DNA from: Rhizobium sp.
GTDB lineage: Bacteria; Pseudomonadota; Alphaproteobacteria; Rhizobiales; Rhizobiaceae
NCBI GenBank assembly: GCA_003501385.1
Contig: DNPN01000053.1
Coordinates: forward strand, 1,610 to 33,091
Reading direction: 5' to 3'
DNA: 31,482 bases
The position numbers and the translations under genes are program-made. Under the pieces are notes generated by a model. That model did no database searches and was not told the DNA's origin. It saw only the letters and a list, made by a program, of their open reading frames with translations. Shown piece by piece: positions 15,636 through 23,786 of this stretch (position 1 is the stretch's first letter; each line of letters begins with the position of its first letter).

Positions 15636-16025
15636 TCATCCCATCCTTGCAGCGGTAACTTCCACCTCCACCAGAAACTCCGGCCTCGTAAATCCATTGA
15701 CAATAATCAGGGTGGAAACCGGCTTTGGCTCCAGCGTATAGCGGTCACGCACCGCCATATAAGGCGCGAAATCCTCGCGCCTTGTGACAAATGCGGAAAT
15801 GCGAAGGACATCGGCGAAGGACATGCTGGCTTGCGCCAAAATCGCACGGATGGCCTCAAAGCATAGCACCGCTTGGCCTTCGACATCCGCTGGAATGGTA
15901 TCATCCGGGGCAATGCCGAGCTGGCCGGATGTGACCAAAAGGCTTGCCCCCGGCGGCACCAGCAGGCCGTGGTTATACTGGCCAAAGGGTTTGCGCACCG
16001 AAGGCGGATTGAAGACTTGCTTCAT
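15636..16025 (-). CDS. Rid-family (YjgF/YER057c/UK114) protein lacking the RidA arginine
   Basis: This 129-residue protein has the chorismate-mutase-like trimer fold of the Rid family. RidA proteins hydrolyse reactive enamines/imines and need an arginine in the PARS segment (Arg105 in E. coli RidA numbering). Here the matching segment reads EPKPVSTLIIVNGFTRPEFLVEVEV, with Pro-Val in place of Ala-Arg. That places it among the Rid subgroups without imine deaminase chemistry, which are often found in catabolic operons. The start codon overlaps the stop of the aldehyde dehydrogenase gene (ATGA), so the two are coupled. Confidence 0.87.
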   Translation of the reverse strand: MKQVFNPPSVRKPFGQYNHGLLVPPGASLLVTSGQLGIAPDDTIPADVEGQAVLCFEAIRAILAQASMSFADVLRISAFVTRREDFAPYMAVRDRYTLEPKPVSTLIIVNGFTRPEFLVEVEVTAARMG

Positions 16026-17449
16026 GCGTTCCAGCCCACAATGCCCTTGATTTCCAGGAAATCATGGATCGCCCAATCGGCATATTCACGGCCATTGCCG
16101 GACTGTTTATAGCCACCGAAGGGTGCAAACGTATCCCAATCCGGGTAGTTGAGATAGACGGAACCGGCCCGCATTTTCTTGGCCACGTCCCGCGCATGCT
16201 CTATATTGGTCGATTGCACGTAAGCTGCCAGACCATAGACGGTGTCATTGGCAATTTCGACGGCCTCATCCTCATCCTTGTACGGCAGGATGGACAGAAC
16301 CGGGCCAAAGATTTCCTCTCGCGCAATGGTCATGTCATTGGAGACATTGCCAAAAATGGTTGGGCGGACATAATAACCGCGGTTGAGGTTTTCTGGCCGC
16401 CCCGGACCACCTGTTACCAGCGTTGCCCCCTCGGCAATCCCGGCTTCGATCAACCGCTGGATCTTGTCAAACTGGATCTGGCTGACCACCGGACCCAGCA
16501 CGGTATCATCTGCGCGGGGATCACCCACCACAAAGGTTTCGGCTTCGGATTTGGCGTAAGTTAGCGCTTCATCATGGCGATCGGCTGGCACCAGCATGCG
16601 GGTGGGTGCATCGCAGGATTGGCCGGAATTGCCAAAGCAGCCCTGCACGCCCTTGCGCACGGCCCGCTCAAAATCCGCATCGGGCAGAATGATATTGGCC
16701 GATTTGCCGCCCAGTTCCTGCGCCACGCGCTTCACGGTTTCGGCAGCGGTCTTGGCCACGATAATACCGGCGCGGGTGGAGCCGGTGAACGACACCATAT
16801 CCACATCCGGATGGCCCGCCATAACCTGGCCCACATCCGGCCCATTGCCGCTGACCATGTTGTAAACGCCCTTGGGCACGCCTGCGGCTTCCATGACTTC
16901 GGAAAAGATAATGCCGCTGATCGGCGCGATTTCTGATGGCTTGATCACCACCGTGCAGCCTGCGGCAATGGCAGGAGCAACCTTGCAAACAATCTGGTTC
17001 AGCGGCCAGTTCCAAGGCGTAATCAGCGCGCAAACGCCAATTGGCTCTTTCACCACCATGGTGCCACCGCGCTGCTCGGAGAATTTGAAGGTTTCCAACC
17101 CGGCAATGGTGGCTTCCATATGGGCGCGACCCGCCCAGGCTTGGGCCTCGCGCGCAAATGACAAGGGCGCGCCCATCTCAAAGCTGACAGCCTTGGCAAT
17201 ATCTTCAAAACGGTTGTTATATTCCGCCAGCATGCGATTCAGCAGCGCCAAGCGCTCTTCCACCGACCACAGCGAAAACGACGCAAACGCCTTCTTGGCC
17301 GCCGCTACCGCCTTATCAACATCGGCCTTGGAGCCGATGGAAATGGTGGTGTAAGCCTCTTCAGTCGAAGGGTCGATCACCTCCAGCGTGGCTGGAACAG
17401 CCGGGTCTACCCATTCGCCGTCAATGAAGAATTTCAGGTGATTGCTCAT
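16022..17449 (-). CDS. Aldehyde dehydrogenase family protein
   Basis: This 475-residue NAD(P)-dependent aldehyde dehydrogenase has oxyanion Asn in TPWNWP (Asn147), the cofactor segment FTGSTRAG (221-228), general base Glu245 in ELGGK, and catalytic nucleophile Cys279 in GNSGQSCDAPTR. GGAGG lies at good spacing before the ATG. It is the first gene of a coupled pair with the Rid gene. The 59-bp gap to ung, on the same strand, leaves open whether it has its own promoter. It plausibly oxidises an aldehyde released by the neighbouring aldolase or by the flavoprotein pathway, an inference from position. The specificity cannot be read from sequence. Confidence 0.95.
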   Translation of the reverse strand: MSNHLKFFIDGEWVDPAVPATLEVIDPSTEEAYTTISIGSKADVDKAVAAAKKAFASFSLWSVEERLALLNRMLAEYNNRFEDIAKAVSFEMGAPLSFAREAQAWAGRAHMEATIAGLETFKFSEQRGGTMVVKEPIGVCALITPWNWPLNQIVCKVAPAIAAGCTVVIKPSEIAPISGIIFSEVMEAAGVPKGVYNMVSGNGPDVGQVMAGHPDVDMVSFTGSTRAGIIVAKTAAETVKRVAQELGGKSANIILPDADFERAVRKGVQGCFGNSGQSCDAPTRMLVPADRHDEALTYAKSEAETFVVGDPRADDTVLGPVVSQIQFDKIQRLIEAGIAEGATLVTGGPGRPENLNRGYYVRPTIFGNVSNDMTIAREEIFGPVLSILPYKDEDEAVEIANDTVYGLAAYVQSTNIEHARDVAKKMRAGSVYLNYPDWDTFAPFGGYKQSGNGREYADWAIHDFLEIKGIVGWNA

Positions 17450-17508
17450 AGTGCCTCCGGTGAATTGTTTGGCATGAGACTATCGGCAAACAGCACCCAA
17501 CCGCAAGC

Positions 17509-18210
17509 CTAACTTGGTTGCGCTTTTTCAGGCAATTGCCAATCAATCGGCTCCAGCCCGTGGCTTTGCAGGTAAGCATTGGTCTTGGAAAACGGCTTGG
17601 AGCCAAAGAAACCATTGTGGGCGGACAGCGGCGATGGATGCACGGATTTCAACACCAGATGCCGCTTGGGATCAACAAATGCCGCCTTTTTCTGCGCATA
17701 AGCACCCCAGAGAATGAACACCACATGCTCACGTTCCTCAGCCACTGCGTGGATGATACGATCGGTAAACCGCTCCCAGCCCTTGCCTTGATGCGAGCCT
17801 GCCCGGCCCTCTTCCACAGTTAAAACGCTGTTGAGCAACAGTACACCCTGCCGCGCCCAATGTTCCAGAAAACCGTGGTTGGCGCGGGCAATGCCGAGAT
17901 CGCTTTCCATTTCCTTGTAGATATTCAAAAGCGATGGCGGAATACGTACACCGGGCTGCACCGAAAAGCACAGACCATGCGCTTGACCTGCGCCATGGTA
18001 AGGGTCTTGTCCCAAAATCACCACCCGCACCTGACCGATGGGGGTGAGGTCAAGGGCACGAAAATACTCGGCCCCTTTGGGGAAAATATGCTTTCCGGCC
18101 TGTTTTTCCTCCAGCAGAAATTGCTTGAGGCTTTGCATATGCGGCTGCTCAAATTCGTTGCCAACGGCGGCTTTCCAGCTTTCTTCCAATCGAAGACCTG
18201 CCTGTGCCAT
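17509..18210 (-). CDS. ung: Uracil-DNA glycosylase, family 1
   Basis: Ung removes uracil from DNA and starts base excision repair. The water-activating motif GQDPYHG is at 67-73 (catalytic Asp69), followed by GQAHGLCFSV. The Leu-intercalation loop HPSPLSAHNGFFG is near the C-terminus. I place the start at the ATG at 18210 (233 residues) because GGGAGAG sits just upstream. In-frame ATG 18225 and TTG 18228 also exist, and the first of these would overlap the upstream stop. The gene follows the aldolase gene by 14 bases on the same strand, an odd pairing of DNA repair with carbon metabolism that is probably historical. Confidence 0.96.
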   Translation of the reverse strand: MAQAGLRLEESWKAAVGNEFEQPHMQSLKQFLLEEKQAGKHIFPKGAEYFRALDLTPIGQVRVVILGQDPYHGAGQAHGLCFSVQPGVRIPPSLLNIYKEMESDLGIARANHGFLEHWARQGVLLLNSVLTVEEGRAGSHQGKGWERFTDRIIHAVAEEREHVVFILWGAYAQKKAAFVDPKRHLVLKSVHPSPLSAHNGFFGSKPFSKTNAYLQSHGLEPIDWQLPEKAQPS

Positions 18211-18224
18211 CAGATGCTCTCCCA

Positions 18225-19022
18225 TCAATAGCTGCCGCTGATCGCGTCACCCGTCTCACCCTTCACCGTTTTCAGATGATTGGCAGCGGCGGCCACCAGC
18301 AGACCGACATCGCTTTGGGTTGCAATAAACCGCGCACCAGCCTTGCGGGCAAGATCAATCATCACCGGATCGGTGGTCATGATGCCAATCGGTTTATTGA
18401 GCGATTTGGTGCGGGCGATGATGTTTTCCACCGCCGCATAAATCTCTGGCGCATTGGCCTTGCCCGGAAAGCCGAAATCGGCGGCCAAATCCGAGGGACC
18501 AATCAGCAGCGCGTCCACACCCTCTGTCGTCGCAATGGCTTCCAGATTATCCATGGCAAGACGGCTTTCAATCTGCACAATCAGGCAGACCTGATCATTG
18601 GCGGAAGCCGCATAATCGCTCACCCGGCCAAAATCCGAAGCGCGGCCAAGGCCTGCGCCCATGCCCCGGATACCATCGGGCGGATAGCGGCAGGCTTTCG
18701 CAACATTCAATGCCTGTTCCGGCGTATCCACCATAGGGATCAGCAAAGTTTGTGCGCCAATATCCAGCGCCTGCTTGATCAACCACGTCTCACCCACAGC
18801 GAGGCGTACGATCTTATGAGCAGGTTGATGGGCCGAGGCTGCCAATTGCGCGGCAATCAACGGAATGTCATTGGGGCCATGCTCGCCATCAATCAAAATC
18901 CAGTCATAGCCTGAGCCGGCGCATAGCTCAGCGACATGCGAGCTGGCCAGCGCCACCCACAGGCCATAGAGAACATCGCGGCCCTGTAATGCCTGTTTGA
19001 AACCATTGACGGGTGCGGGCAT
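18225..19022 (-). CDS. HpcH/HpaI-family class II aldolase
   Basis: This 265-residue metal-dependent pyruvate aldolase has catalytic and metal residues at a constant +3 offset from E. coli HpaI: His48 in IDGEHGP, Arg73 in IVRLAVG, Glu152 in VQIES, and Asp178 in GPSDLAADFG. DIGAQTLLIPMVDT is the family signature. Relatives cleave 4-hydroxy-2-oxo acids (HpaI, 2-keto-3-deoxy-L-rhamnonate or 2-dehydro-3-deoxyglucarate aldolases) to pyruvate and an aldehyde. GGAGGAAG precedes the ATG. It is divergent from the SorC regulator, so it may be regulated by it. The exact substrate is uncertain; residues alone do not separate the subfamilies. Confidence 0.9.
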   Translation of the reverse strand: MPAPVNGFKQALQGRDVLYGLWVALASSHVAELCAGSGYDWILIDGEHGPNDIPLIAAQLAASAHQPAHKIVRLAVGETWLIKQALDIGAQTLLIPMVDTPEQALNVAKACRYPPDGIRGMGAGLGRASDFGRVSDYAASANDQVCLIVQIESRLAMDNLEAIATTEGVDALLIGPSDLAADFGFPGKANAPEIYAAVENIIARTKSLNKPIGIMTTDPVMIDLARKAGARFIATQSDVGLLVAAAANHLKTVKGETGDAISGSY

Positions 19023-19101
19023 TGGTCTTCCTCCATGACTCTAATCAGTGTCTTTGATCGCTTTGGTCATAGCCCGCGATGGATGCAAAACTCAAGACAC
19101 G

Positions 19102-19115
19102 TTTGCCTGTGCAAA
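19102..19115. promoter_or_regulatory. Small inverted repeat in the aldolase/SorC divergent promoter region
   Basis: TTTGC (19102-19106) is inverted as GCAAA (19111-19115) around CTGT. It lies 61 bases before the regulator start and about 80 from the aldolase start. It could be an autoregulatory site for the SorC-type protein, but short palindromes occur by chance. Confidence 0.3.
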
Positions 19116-19176
19116 GGCGCTGCCCGATTGACAGATGCGAAACTTCGGGTCTACCTCAGAGCGGGAGATGATGGAT

Positions 19177-20124
19177 ATGGCACGTAAAACAAGTTCGAAT
19201 GCAAGGCTGGACGATGCCGCCCGCGCGGGTTGGCTCTACTATGTCGCTGGCCAGACGCAGGATGAAATCGCAGCCGCCATGAGCATTTCTCGCCAAAGCG
19301 CTCAGCGGCTTGTATCGCTGGCCGTGGCCGAAAAACTTGTGAAAGTTCGGCTTGATCATCCGATTGCCGAGTGTCTGGAGCTGGCCAGTGCTGTGCAGCA
19401 AAAATTTGGCCTCAAGCAAGTCGAGGTCGTGCCCACCGATCCCGGCTCGGACGCCAGCCCCACCGGCATTGCCGAGGCCGGAGCCGCCGAACTGGAACGC
19501 TGGCTGAAAAAGCCGGAACCGCTGATTATCGCCATGGGCACAGGCCGCACGTTGCGCGCCATGATTGACCAATTATCGGCCATGGAATGTCCGCAGCACA
19601 AGATTGTTTCGCTGACCGGCAATATCAGCCCGGATGGATCGGCGGCCTATTTCAACGTCATCTTTTCCATGGCCGATGCGGTGAAAGCGCCGCATTTTCC
19701 CATGCCCCTGCCCGTGATTGTCTCGTCAAAAGAAGAGCGCGATCTGCTGCATCGCCAGCCATTGGTGGCTCCCACCATTGCACTGGGACAAAAATCCGAT
19801 GTCACCTTTGTCGGCATTGGTGAGATAACGCTGAATGCGCCACTGTTGCAGGATGGTTTTTTGAAACAGGCTGAAATGCAGGCCCTCCTGAATGCAGGTG
19901 CCACCGGTGAAATCTGCGGCTGGATTTTTGATGCCAAGGGACAATTGCTGGATGATCCGGTGAATGAGCGGGTGGCCAGCATGGCAATACCCTCCCGCGA
20001 CACCTCCACCGTGATTGGCATGGCACGTGGAAAGCGCAAGCATGCGGCGATTTTGGCGGCGGTGACGGGCGGTCACATCAATGCGCTGATTACCGATGAG
20101 GATGCGGCGCGGTTTTTGCTATAG
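19177..20124 (+). CDS. SorC/DeoR-type sugar-binding transcriptional regulator
   Basis: This 315-residue regulator has an N-terminal helix-turn-helix at about 26-50 (QTQDEIAAAMSISRQSAQRL) and a C-terminal sugar-phosphate-binding domain of the SorC family. Visible signatures are AMGTGRTLRAMIDQL, VSLTGNISPDG, and the late VAGITDEDAA-like ending HINALITDEDAARFLL. GGGAG at 19163-19167 fits the ATG at 19177 best; in-frame ATGs at 19168 and 19171 are too close to it. In polyol-using alphaproteobacteria such a gene often neighbours the smo operon; here three unrelated minus-strand genes separate it from smoE. The stop codon lies inside a dispersed repeat. It may instead control the divergent aldolase. 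Confidence 0.9.
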   Translation: MARKTSSNARLDDAARAGWLYYVAGQTQDEIAAAMSISRQSAQRLVSLAVAEKLVKVRLDHPIAECLELASAVQQKFGLKQVEVVPTDPGSDASPTGIAEAGAAELERWLKKPEPLIIAMGTGRTLRAMIDQLSAMECPQHKIVSLTGNISPDGSAAYFNVIFSMADAVKAPHFPMPLPVIVSSKEERDLLHRQPLVAPTIALGQKSDVTFVGIGEITLNAPLLQDGFLKQAEMQALLNAGATGEICGWIFDAKGQLLDDPVNERVASMAIPSRDTSTVIGMARGKRKHAAILAAVTGGHINALITDEDAARFLL

Positions 20125-20153
20125 AGTTTGTCAGAGAAAAGTGGACTCCGGTT
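20122..20153 (+). repeat. Dispersed repeat, copy 2, supplying the SorC stop codon
   Basis: This segment is the reverse complement of bases 1-32 at 28 of 32 positions. It begins with the TAG that ends the SorC gene. A further stretch (20154-20220) with ACTTAGAG and CTCTAGCATG continues the element. It marks the left edge of the foreign-looking module 20.3-25.9 kb. Confidence 0.6.
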
Positions 20154-20218
20154 TTCCCGAAAAGACAAACGAAAACAAAAGAACTTAGAGTGTGTCTGGT
20201 TCAATCTGACAGACTCTA

Positions 20219-20258
20219 GCATGTCGCGCTCAGCTGGGATCCGTTGAACGCGACATGC
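20219..20258. repeat. 10-bp palindrome in the SorC/glycosyltransferase gap
   Basis: GCATGTCGCG (20219-20228) is perfectly inverted as CGCGACATGC (20249-20258). It directly follows the dispersed repeat and probably belongs to it. It can act as a hairpin terminator in either transcript direction, although no U-run follows. Confidence 0.5.
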
Positions 20259-20273
20259 GCAAAAAACAAAGAT

Positions 20274-20315
20274 AAAGCGTGGCTCTATTGAATCCAATAA
20301 AATGCGCCGCGCTTT
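20274..20315 (-). terminator. Hairpin at the 3' end of the glycosyltransferase gene
   Basis: AAAGCGTGGC (20274-20283) pairs with GCCGCGCTTT (20306-20315), allowing one G-U pair, with an inner ATTG/CAAT pairing. It lies 15 bases past the glycosyltransferase stop. It is likely the transcript end of the three-gene module. Confidence 0.5.
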
Positions 20316-20329
20316 AACAGTGTGATTGC

Positions 20330-22297
20330 CTACCCCACACTCGCATAGGCCAAGGTGGCTTTTTGCTGTTCGGCGACAGGCAGAACAGGTTCCGGTCTTT
20401 GACATTTTGACCATAACAGCAGAGAACATGCCGTTGTGATCTGTCCGATGACCGGCAGACAGGCCCATTGCAAAACGGTTATCGCGCCGCCCGGCACCAA
20501 ACCAACAACCAATCCCACCACGATAGCGTTGCTTACAAACCACCCGGTCAAAAGCTGCCATTGCTTCCAGCGCCAGCTGGAGGGAATCTCCTTCTTCACG
20601 GTCGCAACCAATCCCTTGGTGCCCCAACTGACATCATGGAAATTGGCCAGGGCATAGGTGAGTAAATAGAAATTTGCGACGGGAGCGGCCGGAATATAGA
20701 GCCAAAACACCCGGACCATATCCGACCACTTCTGGTGGGAATGGCACCACACAGCGAGAAGCAGAAGAAGGCCAACCATTATGACACCCAGCTGCAGAAC
20801 AGGATCGATCCGGATCAAGCACAGAACAAAACCCACCACCGTGCAACCGAACAGAACCGCGACACCCAGACAATGCAAGAGCGTATGCAGCCAGGCAACC
20901 AACGGCCTGCCGTTTTCTCTCGCCTGCATGCTGAGCAAACAATAAAGCCAAAACAGCATGACACCCGCCACCATCATCGGTGCCCAAAGCCTATGCTCGA
21001 CGGTGTGCGTGTCAACTTGGGTGTCGAGCCCATCCAAAAGCCCCGCAGCCAACGACACAAGAAGTGCAAGCGCCGCCGGGATAAACCATTGCAACAGCAG
21101 TTGCATAAAGCTCCACATCAGCCCCAGGCACAGAGACCATCGCCGAGCCGGAGGAACACCACCGTTGCAGACCACATCGGCAAGGCTGGAGATTGTTGAA
21201 AGACGCGCCACCAGAGTGCTATTGGTCCAGCGGCGACGCTGGCGCAACAACTCCCCCACCAGCGCGCAGCCATCCGTAACCAGATGAGCATTATGGTGAT
21301 AGCGAATGGTGCAATCCCGATGGCTTTTCAGGATTTCTGCCCCGATAATTCTATCCTCTGCCAAAAACAGATTGGCTTCCATCAACCCTTTGGCCCCGGA
21401 AACACCACGAAGATAGGCCGCAAGAGGATCGCCTCCATCCCCCCGTTTGAGTGCTGACATCCTGAACAGACTGGCCTGCCCCGGCACAACTTCAAGATAG
21501 CCCAAGCCATTGCCGATGGGCCATTCAGACAATTTCTGCCAGATGAAATCTGCTTGCTGCCAGCTTTGCAGCCAATTGCTCAGTGCCGCGCCCTCCATGA
21601 CAATATTGGTGGCAAGCGCTGCACATTGCGGCTCTTGTGCCATCTTGTCCATCAATAACGCCAGGCAATCTGGGGCCGCTCTGGAGCCGGCATCAATCTG
21701 CAACACAAAATGTGGTTTCAGATGCTCCACAAGGCTCCAGAAGAAAAAAGCATGACTGTCAAGCTTGCCTTGATTGCGGGTTTTTACCGCAAGATGCACG
21801 CATAGGCTCTCATGCTCGGTGTCCATCCCGCCATACTGCAAAGCGGGATGCAACTGAGAGATCATCACGGCGCGGGTTTGCACCAAAAGCCGACACAGCG
21901 GCAAACCCTGCCTGTCAGTGTGCTCCACATCCAAACCCCGGTCGAGATCAAAACCAAGATGATGAAGCAGGGCTTCGGTTTCAGGATGAATGCGATCACG
22001 TCCATCCAGCACAATCGCCACCTCCAGCCGTATCGGCTCGTGAGTGGGTCTGGTCAGACTGCGCTGATTGTCAATCAGCGAGGTCAATGTGGTCGCCAAG
22101 CCTTCGGCTGGCTCATTATAAAGCGTCAGACAGGCCAGGACATCACACCCATCGGGTGATTGCTCATCAAGCCAGACCGTTCTGAGGCGGTAGTCATCTG
22201 ATAGGTCAGAGACGTGTGACGGGTTAGAAACAGGCAAAGGCAAAGGCAAAGCCTGCTCGGCTGCACGTTCAAGCGCAACGAGAGAATACAATATCAC
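20330..22297 (-). CDS. Fungal-type chitin-synthase-like glycosyltransferase (GT2), membrane-bound
   Basis: This 655-residue processive glycosyltransferase is closer to fungal/oomycete chitin synthases than to NodC, cellulose synthase or hyaluronan synthase. Motifs in order are TLYNE (58-62), VLDGRD (96-101), NQGKLDSH (175-182), LQIDAGS (199-205), LEVVPGQASLFR (268-279), LAEDR (312-316), RQRRRW (352-357), and FHDVSWGTKG (553-562) between C-terminal membrane helices. Chitin synthases share this series, including the WGTKG switch segment. There are about six hydrophobic spans after residue 385; the catalytic part should be cytosolic. The start is GTG at 22297 with AAAGGA well placed. It likely polymerises UDP-GlcNAc or a related sugar and exports the chain; the donor is inferred. 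It is last of three co-directional genes, after a repeat-filled gap. Confidence 0.85.
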   Translation of the reverse strand: MILYSLVALERAAEQALPLPLPVSNPSHVSDLSDDYRLRTVWLDEQSPDGCDVLACLTLYNEPAEGLATTLTSLIDNQRSLTRPTHEPIRLEVAIVLDGRDRIHPETEALLHHLGFDLDRGLDVEHTDRQGLPLCRLLVQTRAVMISQLHPALQYGGMDTEHESLCVHLAVKTRNQGKLDSHAFFFWSLVEHLKPHFVLQIDAGSRAAPDCLALLMDKMAQEPQCAALATNIVMEGAALSNWLQSWQQADFIWQKLSEWPIGNGLGYLEVVPGQASLFRMSALKRGDGGDPLAAYLRGVSGAKGLMEANLFLAEDRIIGAEILKSHRDCTIRYHHNAHLVTDGCALVGELLRQRRRWTNSTLVARLSTISSLADVVCNGGVPPARRWSLCLGLMWSFMQLLLQWFIPAALALLVSLAAGLLDGLDTQVDTHTVEHRLWAPMMVAGVMLFWLYCLLSMQARENGRPLVAWLHTLLHCLGVAVLFGCTVVGFVLCLIRIDPVLQLGVIMVGLLLLLAVWCHSHQKWSDMVRVFWLYIPAAPVANFYLLTYALANFHDVSWGTKGLVATVKKEIPSSWRWKQWQLLTGWFVSNAIVVGLVVGLVPGGAITVLQWACLPVIGQITTACSLLLWSKCQRPEPVLPVAEQQKATLAYASVG

Positions 22298-22330
22298 TGG
22301 AATATCCTTTAAATAGGTCGAGCCTTACTG

Positions 22331-22424
22331 CATAATTCCTTAAACCGGACTCGATTTGATGAGAGAATTATGAAGCAGATTTAAAGTGTTACAGCATCTT
22401 ACATGCGTTTGATAAAACGCACGA
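22331..22424. repeat. Composite palindromic intergenic repeat upstream of the glycosyltransferase
   Basis: Two palindromes lie in tandem: CATAATTC (22331-22338) with GAATTATG (22365-22372), then TGCGTTT (22404-22410) with AAACGCA (22415-22421) around GATA. The intervening AAAGTGTTACAGC matches wording I recall from a very common rhizobial intergenic repeat. The rest of the 239-bp gap to DUF1501 shows only the AAAGGA ribosome binding site of the glycosyltransferase. Confidence 0.6.
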
Positions 22425-22536
22425 TTCTGTAGAACACCGGGGCCACCGCAAAGCACAATGCCACTGCTTTTATGGGTGACGTCCCCTCCTGTCCGGGAAA
22501 CCCAATCAGCGAAGCAAAAGTGGATAGGGACATGGT

Positions 22537-23751
22537 CTAAAACAGAGCCAGAGGCGCAAATCCCTGCTGCGCAATCGGATTCACCGGAAACCGCCAGAAG
22601 TCTCCGATCACCGATGCATAGACACTGCGGAAATCCGTGGTGAACACCGGATTGCCTTGCGCATCCAACTTCTCCAGATCACTGCGGGTGCCGCCAAGGC
22701 CGGGCTTTACCCCACCCCCCATCAGAAAGACAGGGCTGCAGGAACCATGATCGGTACCGCCAGAGGCATTTTCAGCTGGTCTGCGGCCAAATTCCGAATG
22801 GACAATCACCAATGTATCGTCCCACACGCCAATATCGTTCAGTCCACGACGCAACCCCATCAACGTGCTCTGAACCTTGCCAAGCAAGCGCTCGTGTTCC
22901 CCACGCAAATTGGAATGCTGATCAAAGCCGCCAATACTGATCTTGAACAGGGGGGATTTCACATCATTGTCGATCATCCAGAGCAAAAGCGCCGTCTGGG
23001 CGTCAATGGGATCCATGTAATAATTGTGGGTGAACCATGCTTCAAACCGGTTGCTGCGTTGCAGTTTGGCCGCCACACGCGCAATAACCTGCTGCTGGTC
23101 GGCCATCAGCTGGGTCAGATAGGCCAGAGCCGTGTGATCTTCATCCGCATTGATCGGCACAGGCCCCTCAGCCGGCGCGGCACGCAATGCGTCCTTGTTA
23201 TCAACCGTCAGAATGTGCATGCCCTCACCTTCAAGCAGATCCTGATTGCCGGACAACACCACCCCGTCAGCATCGAATGGCCCCACTTTGGCTCTGTTGG
23301 CTTGCAGCGTCTGGCCAATCCAGCCGCCATGGGCAATGCCACTGCTGGATGCGCCCGCCCAGATCTCTGCAGATTTGAAATGCGACAGGTTGCTGTCGGG
23401 ATAGCCGACATCCTGAATGATGGCGATTTCACCATTGTGATAGAGATCAGCCATTTGCCGCCAAGCCGCATTGAATGCCATATCACTGTTCAGAGGCAGA
23501 ATCTCCTGCCCCGTGAGCCCGATCGTTGGCCGCAGATGATAGTATATCGGGTCTTTGTAGGGCACCAATGTATTCAACGCATCATTGCCACCAAACAATT
23601 CCACAAACACCAGCCTGCGTGCAGCCCGCGCAACGTCTGGACCGGCAGCGGCCAGAGCCTGCCGTGCCCACAAAGGCATGGTTGCCAAGGATAAAAAGCT
23701 CCCCATCAAGGATGCAAATTGACGTCGGGATAAATGATCTTGAAACGTCAT
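22537..23751 (-). CDS. DUF1501 protein with Tat-type signal (alkaline-phosphatase-like fold)
   Basis: This 404-residue protein is of the DUF1501 family, related in fold to sulfatases and alkaline phosphatases. The N-terminus has a twin-arginine motif (SRRQF, Arg9-Arg10), a hydrophobic stretch and an ALAAA cleavage region, so it should be exported folded to the periplasm, possibly with metal bound. Family hallmarks are LVFVELFGGNDALNTLVP near the N-terminus and EFGRRPAENASGGTDHG at 320-336. Biochemical function is unknown for the family. The frame extends to a TTG at 23769, but the ATG at 23751 with GGAG upstream is preferred. The gene lies 35 bases after the DUF1800 gene, the usual partner order, so an operon is likely. 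Confidence 0.92.
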   Translation of the reverse strand: MTFQDHLSRRQFASLMGSFLSLATMPLWARQALAAAGPDVARAARRLVFVELFGGNDALNTLVPYKDPIYYHLRPTIGLTGQEILPLNSDMAFNAAWRQMADLYHNGEIAIIQDVGYPDSNLSHFKSAEIWAGASSSGIAHGGWIGQTLQANRAKVGPFDADGVVLSGNQDLLEGEGMHILTVDNKDALRAAPAEGPVPINADEDHTALAYLTQLMADQQQVIARVAAKLQRSNRFEAWFTHNYYMDPIDAQTALLLWMIDNDVKSPLFKISIGGFDQHSNLRGEHERLLGKVQSTLMGLRRGLNDIGVWDDTLVIVHSEFGRRPAENASGGTDHGSCSPVFLMGGGVKPGLGGTRSDLEKLDAQGNPVFTTDFRSVYASVIGDFWRFPVNPIAQQGFAPLALF

Positions 23752-23786
23752 GAAAAGAAACTCCACCAATGAAACAACAATAAAAA

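Noticed and set aside
20330..22297. NodC or cellulose synthase assignment for the glycosyltransferase
   Set aside because: QRRRW is shared by all of them, but the NQGK..SH block, IDAG, AEDR and SWGTKG series fits chitin synthases of the eukaryotic type better. No nod or bcs genes lie nearby.
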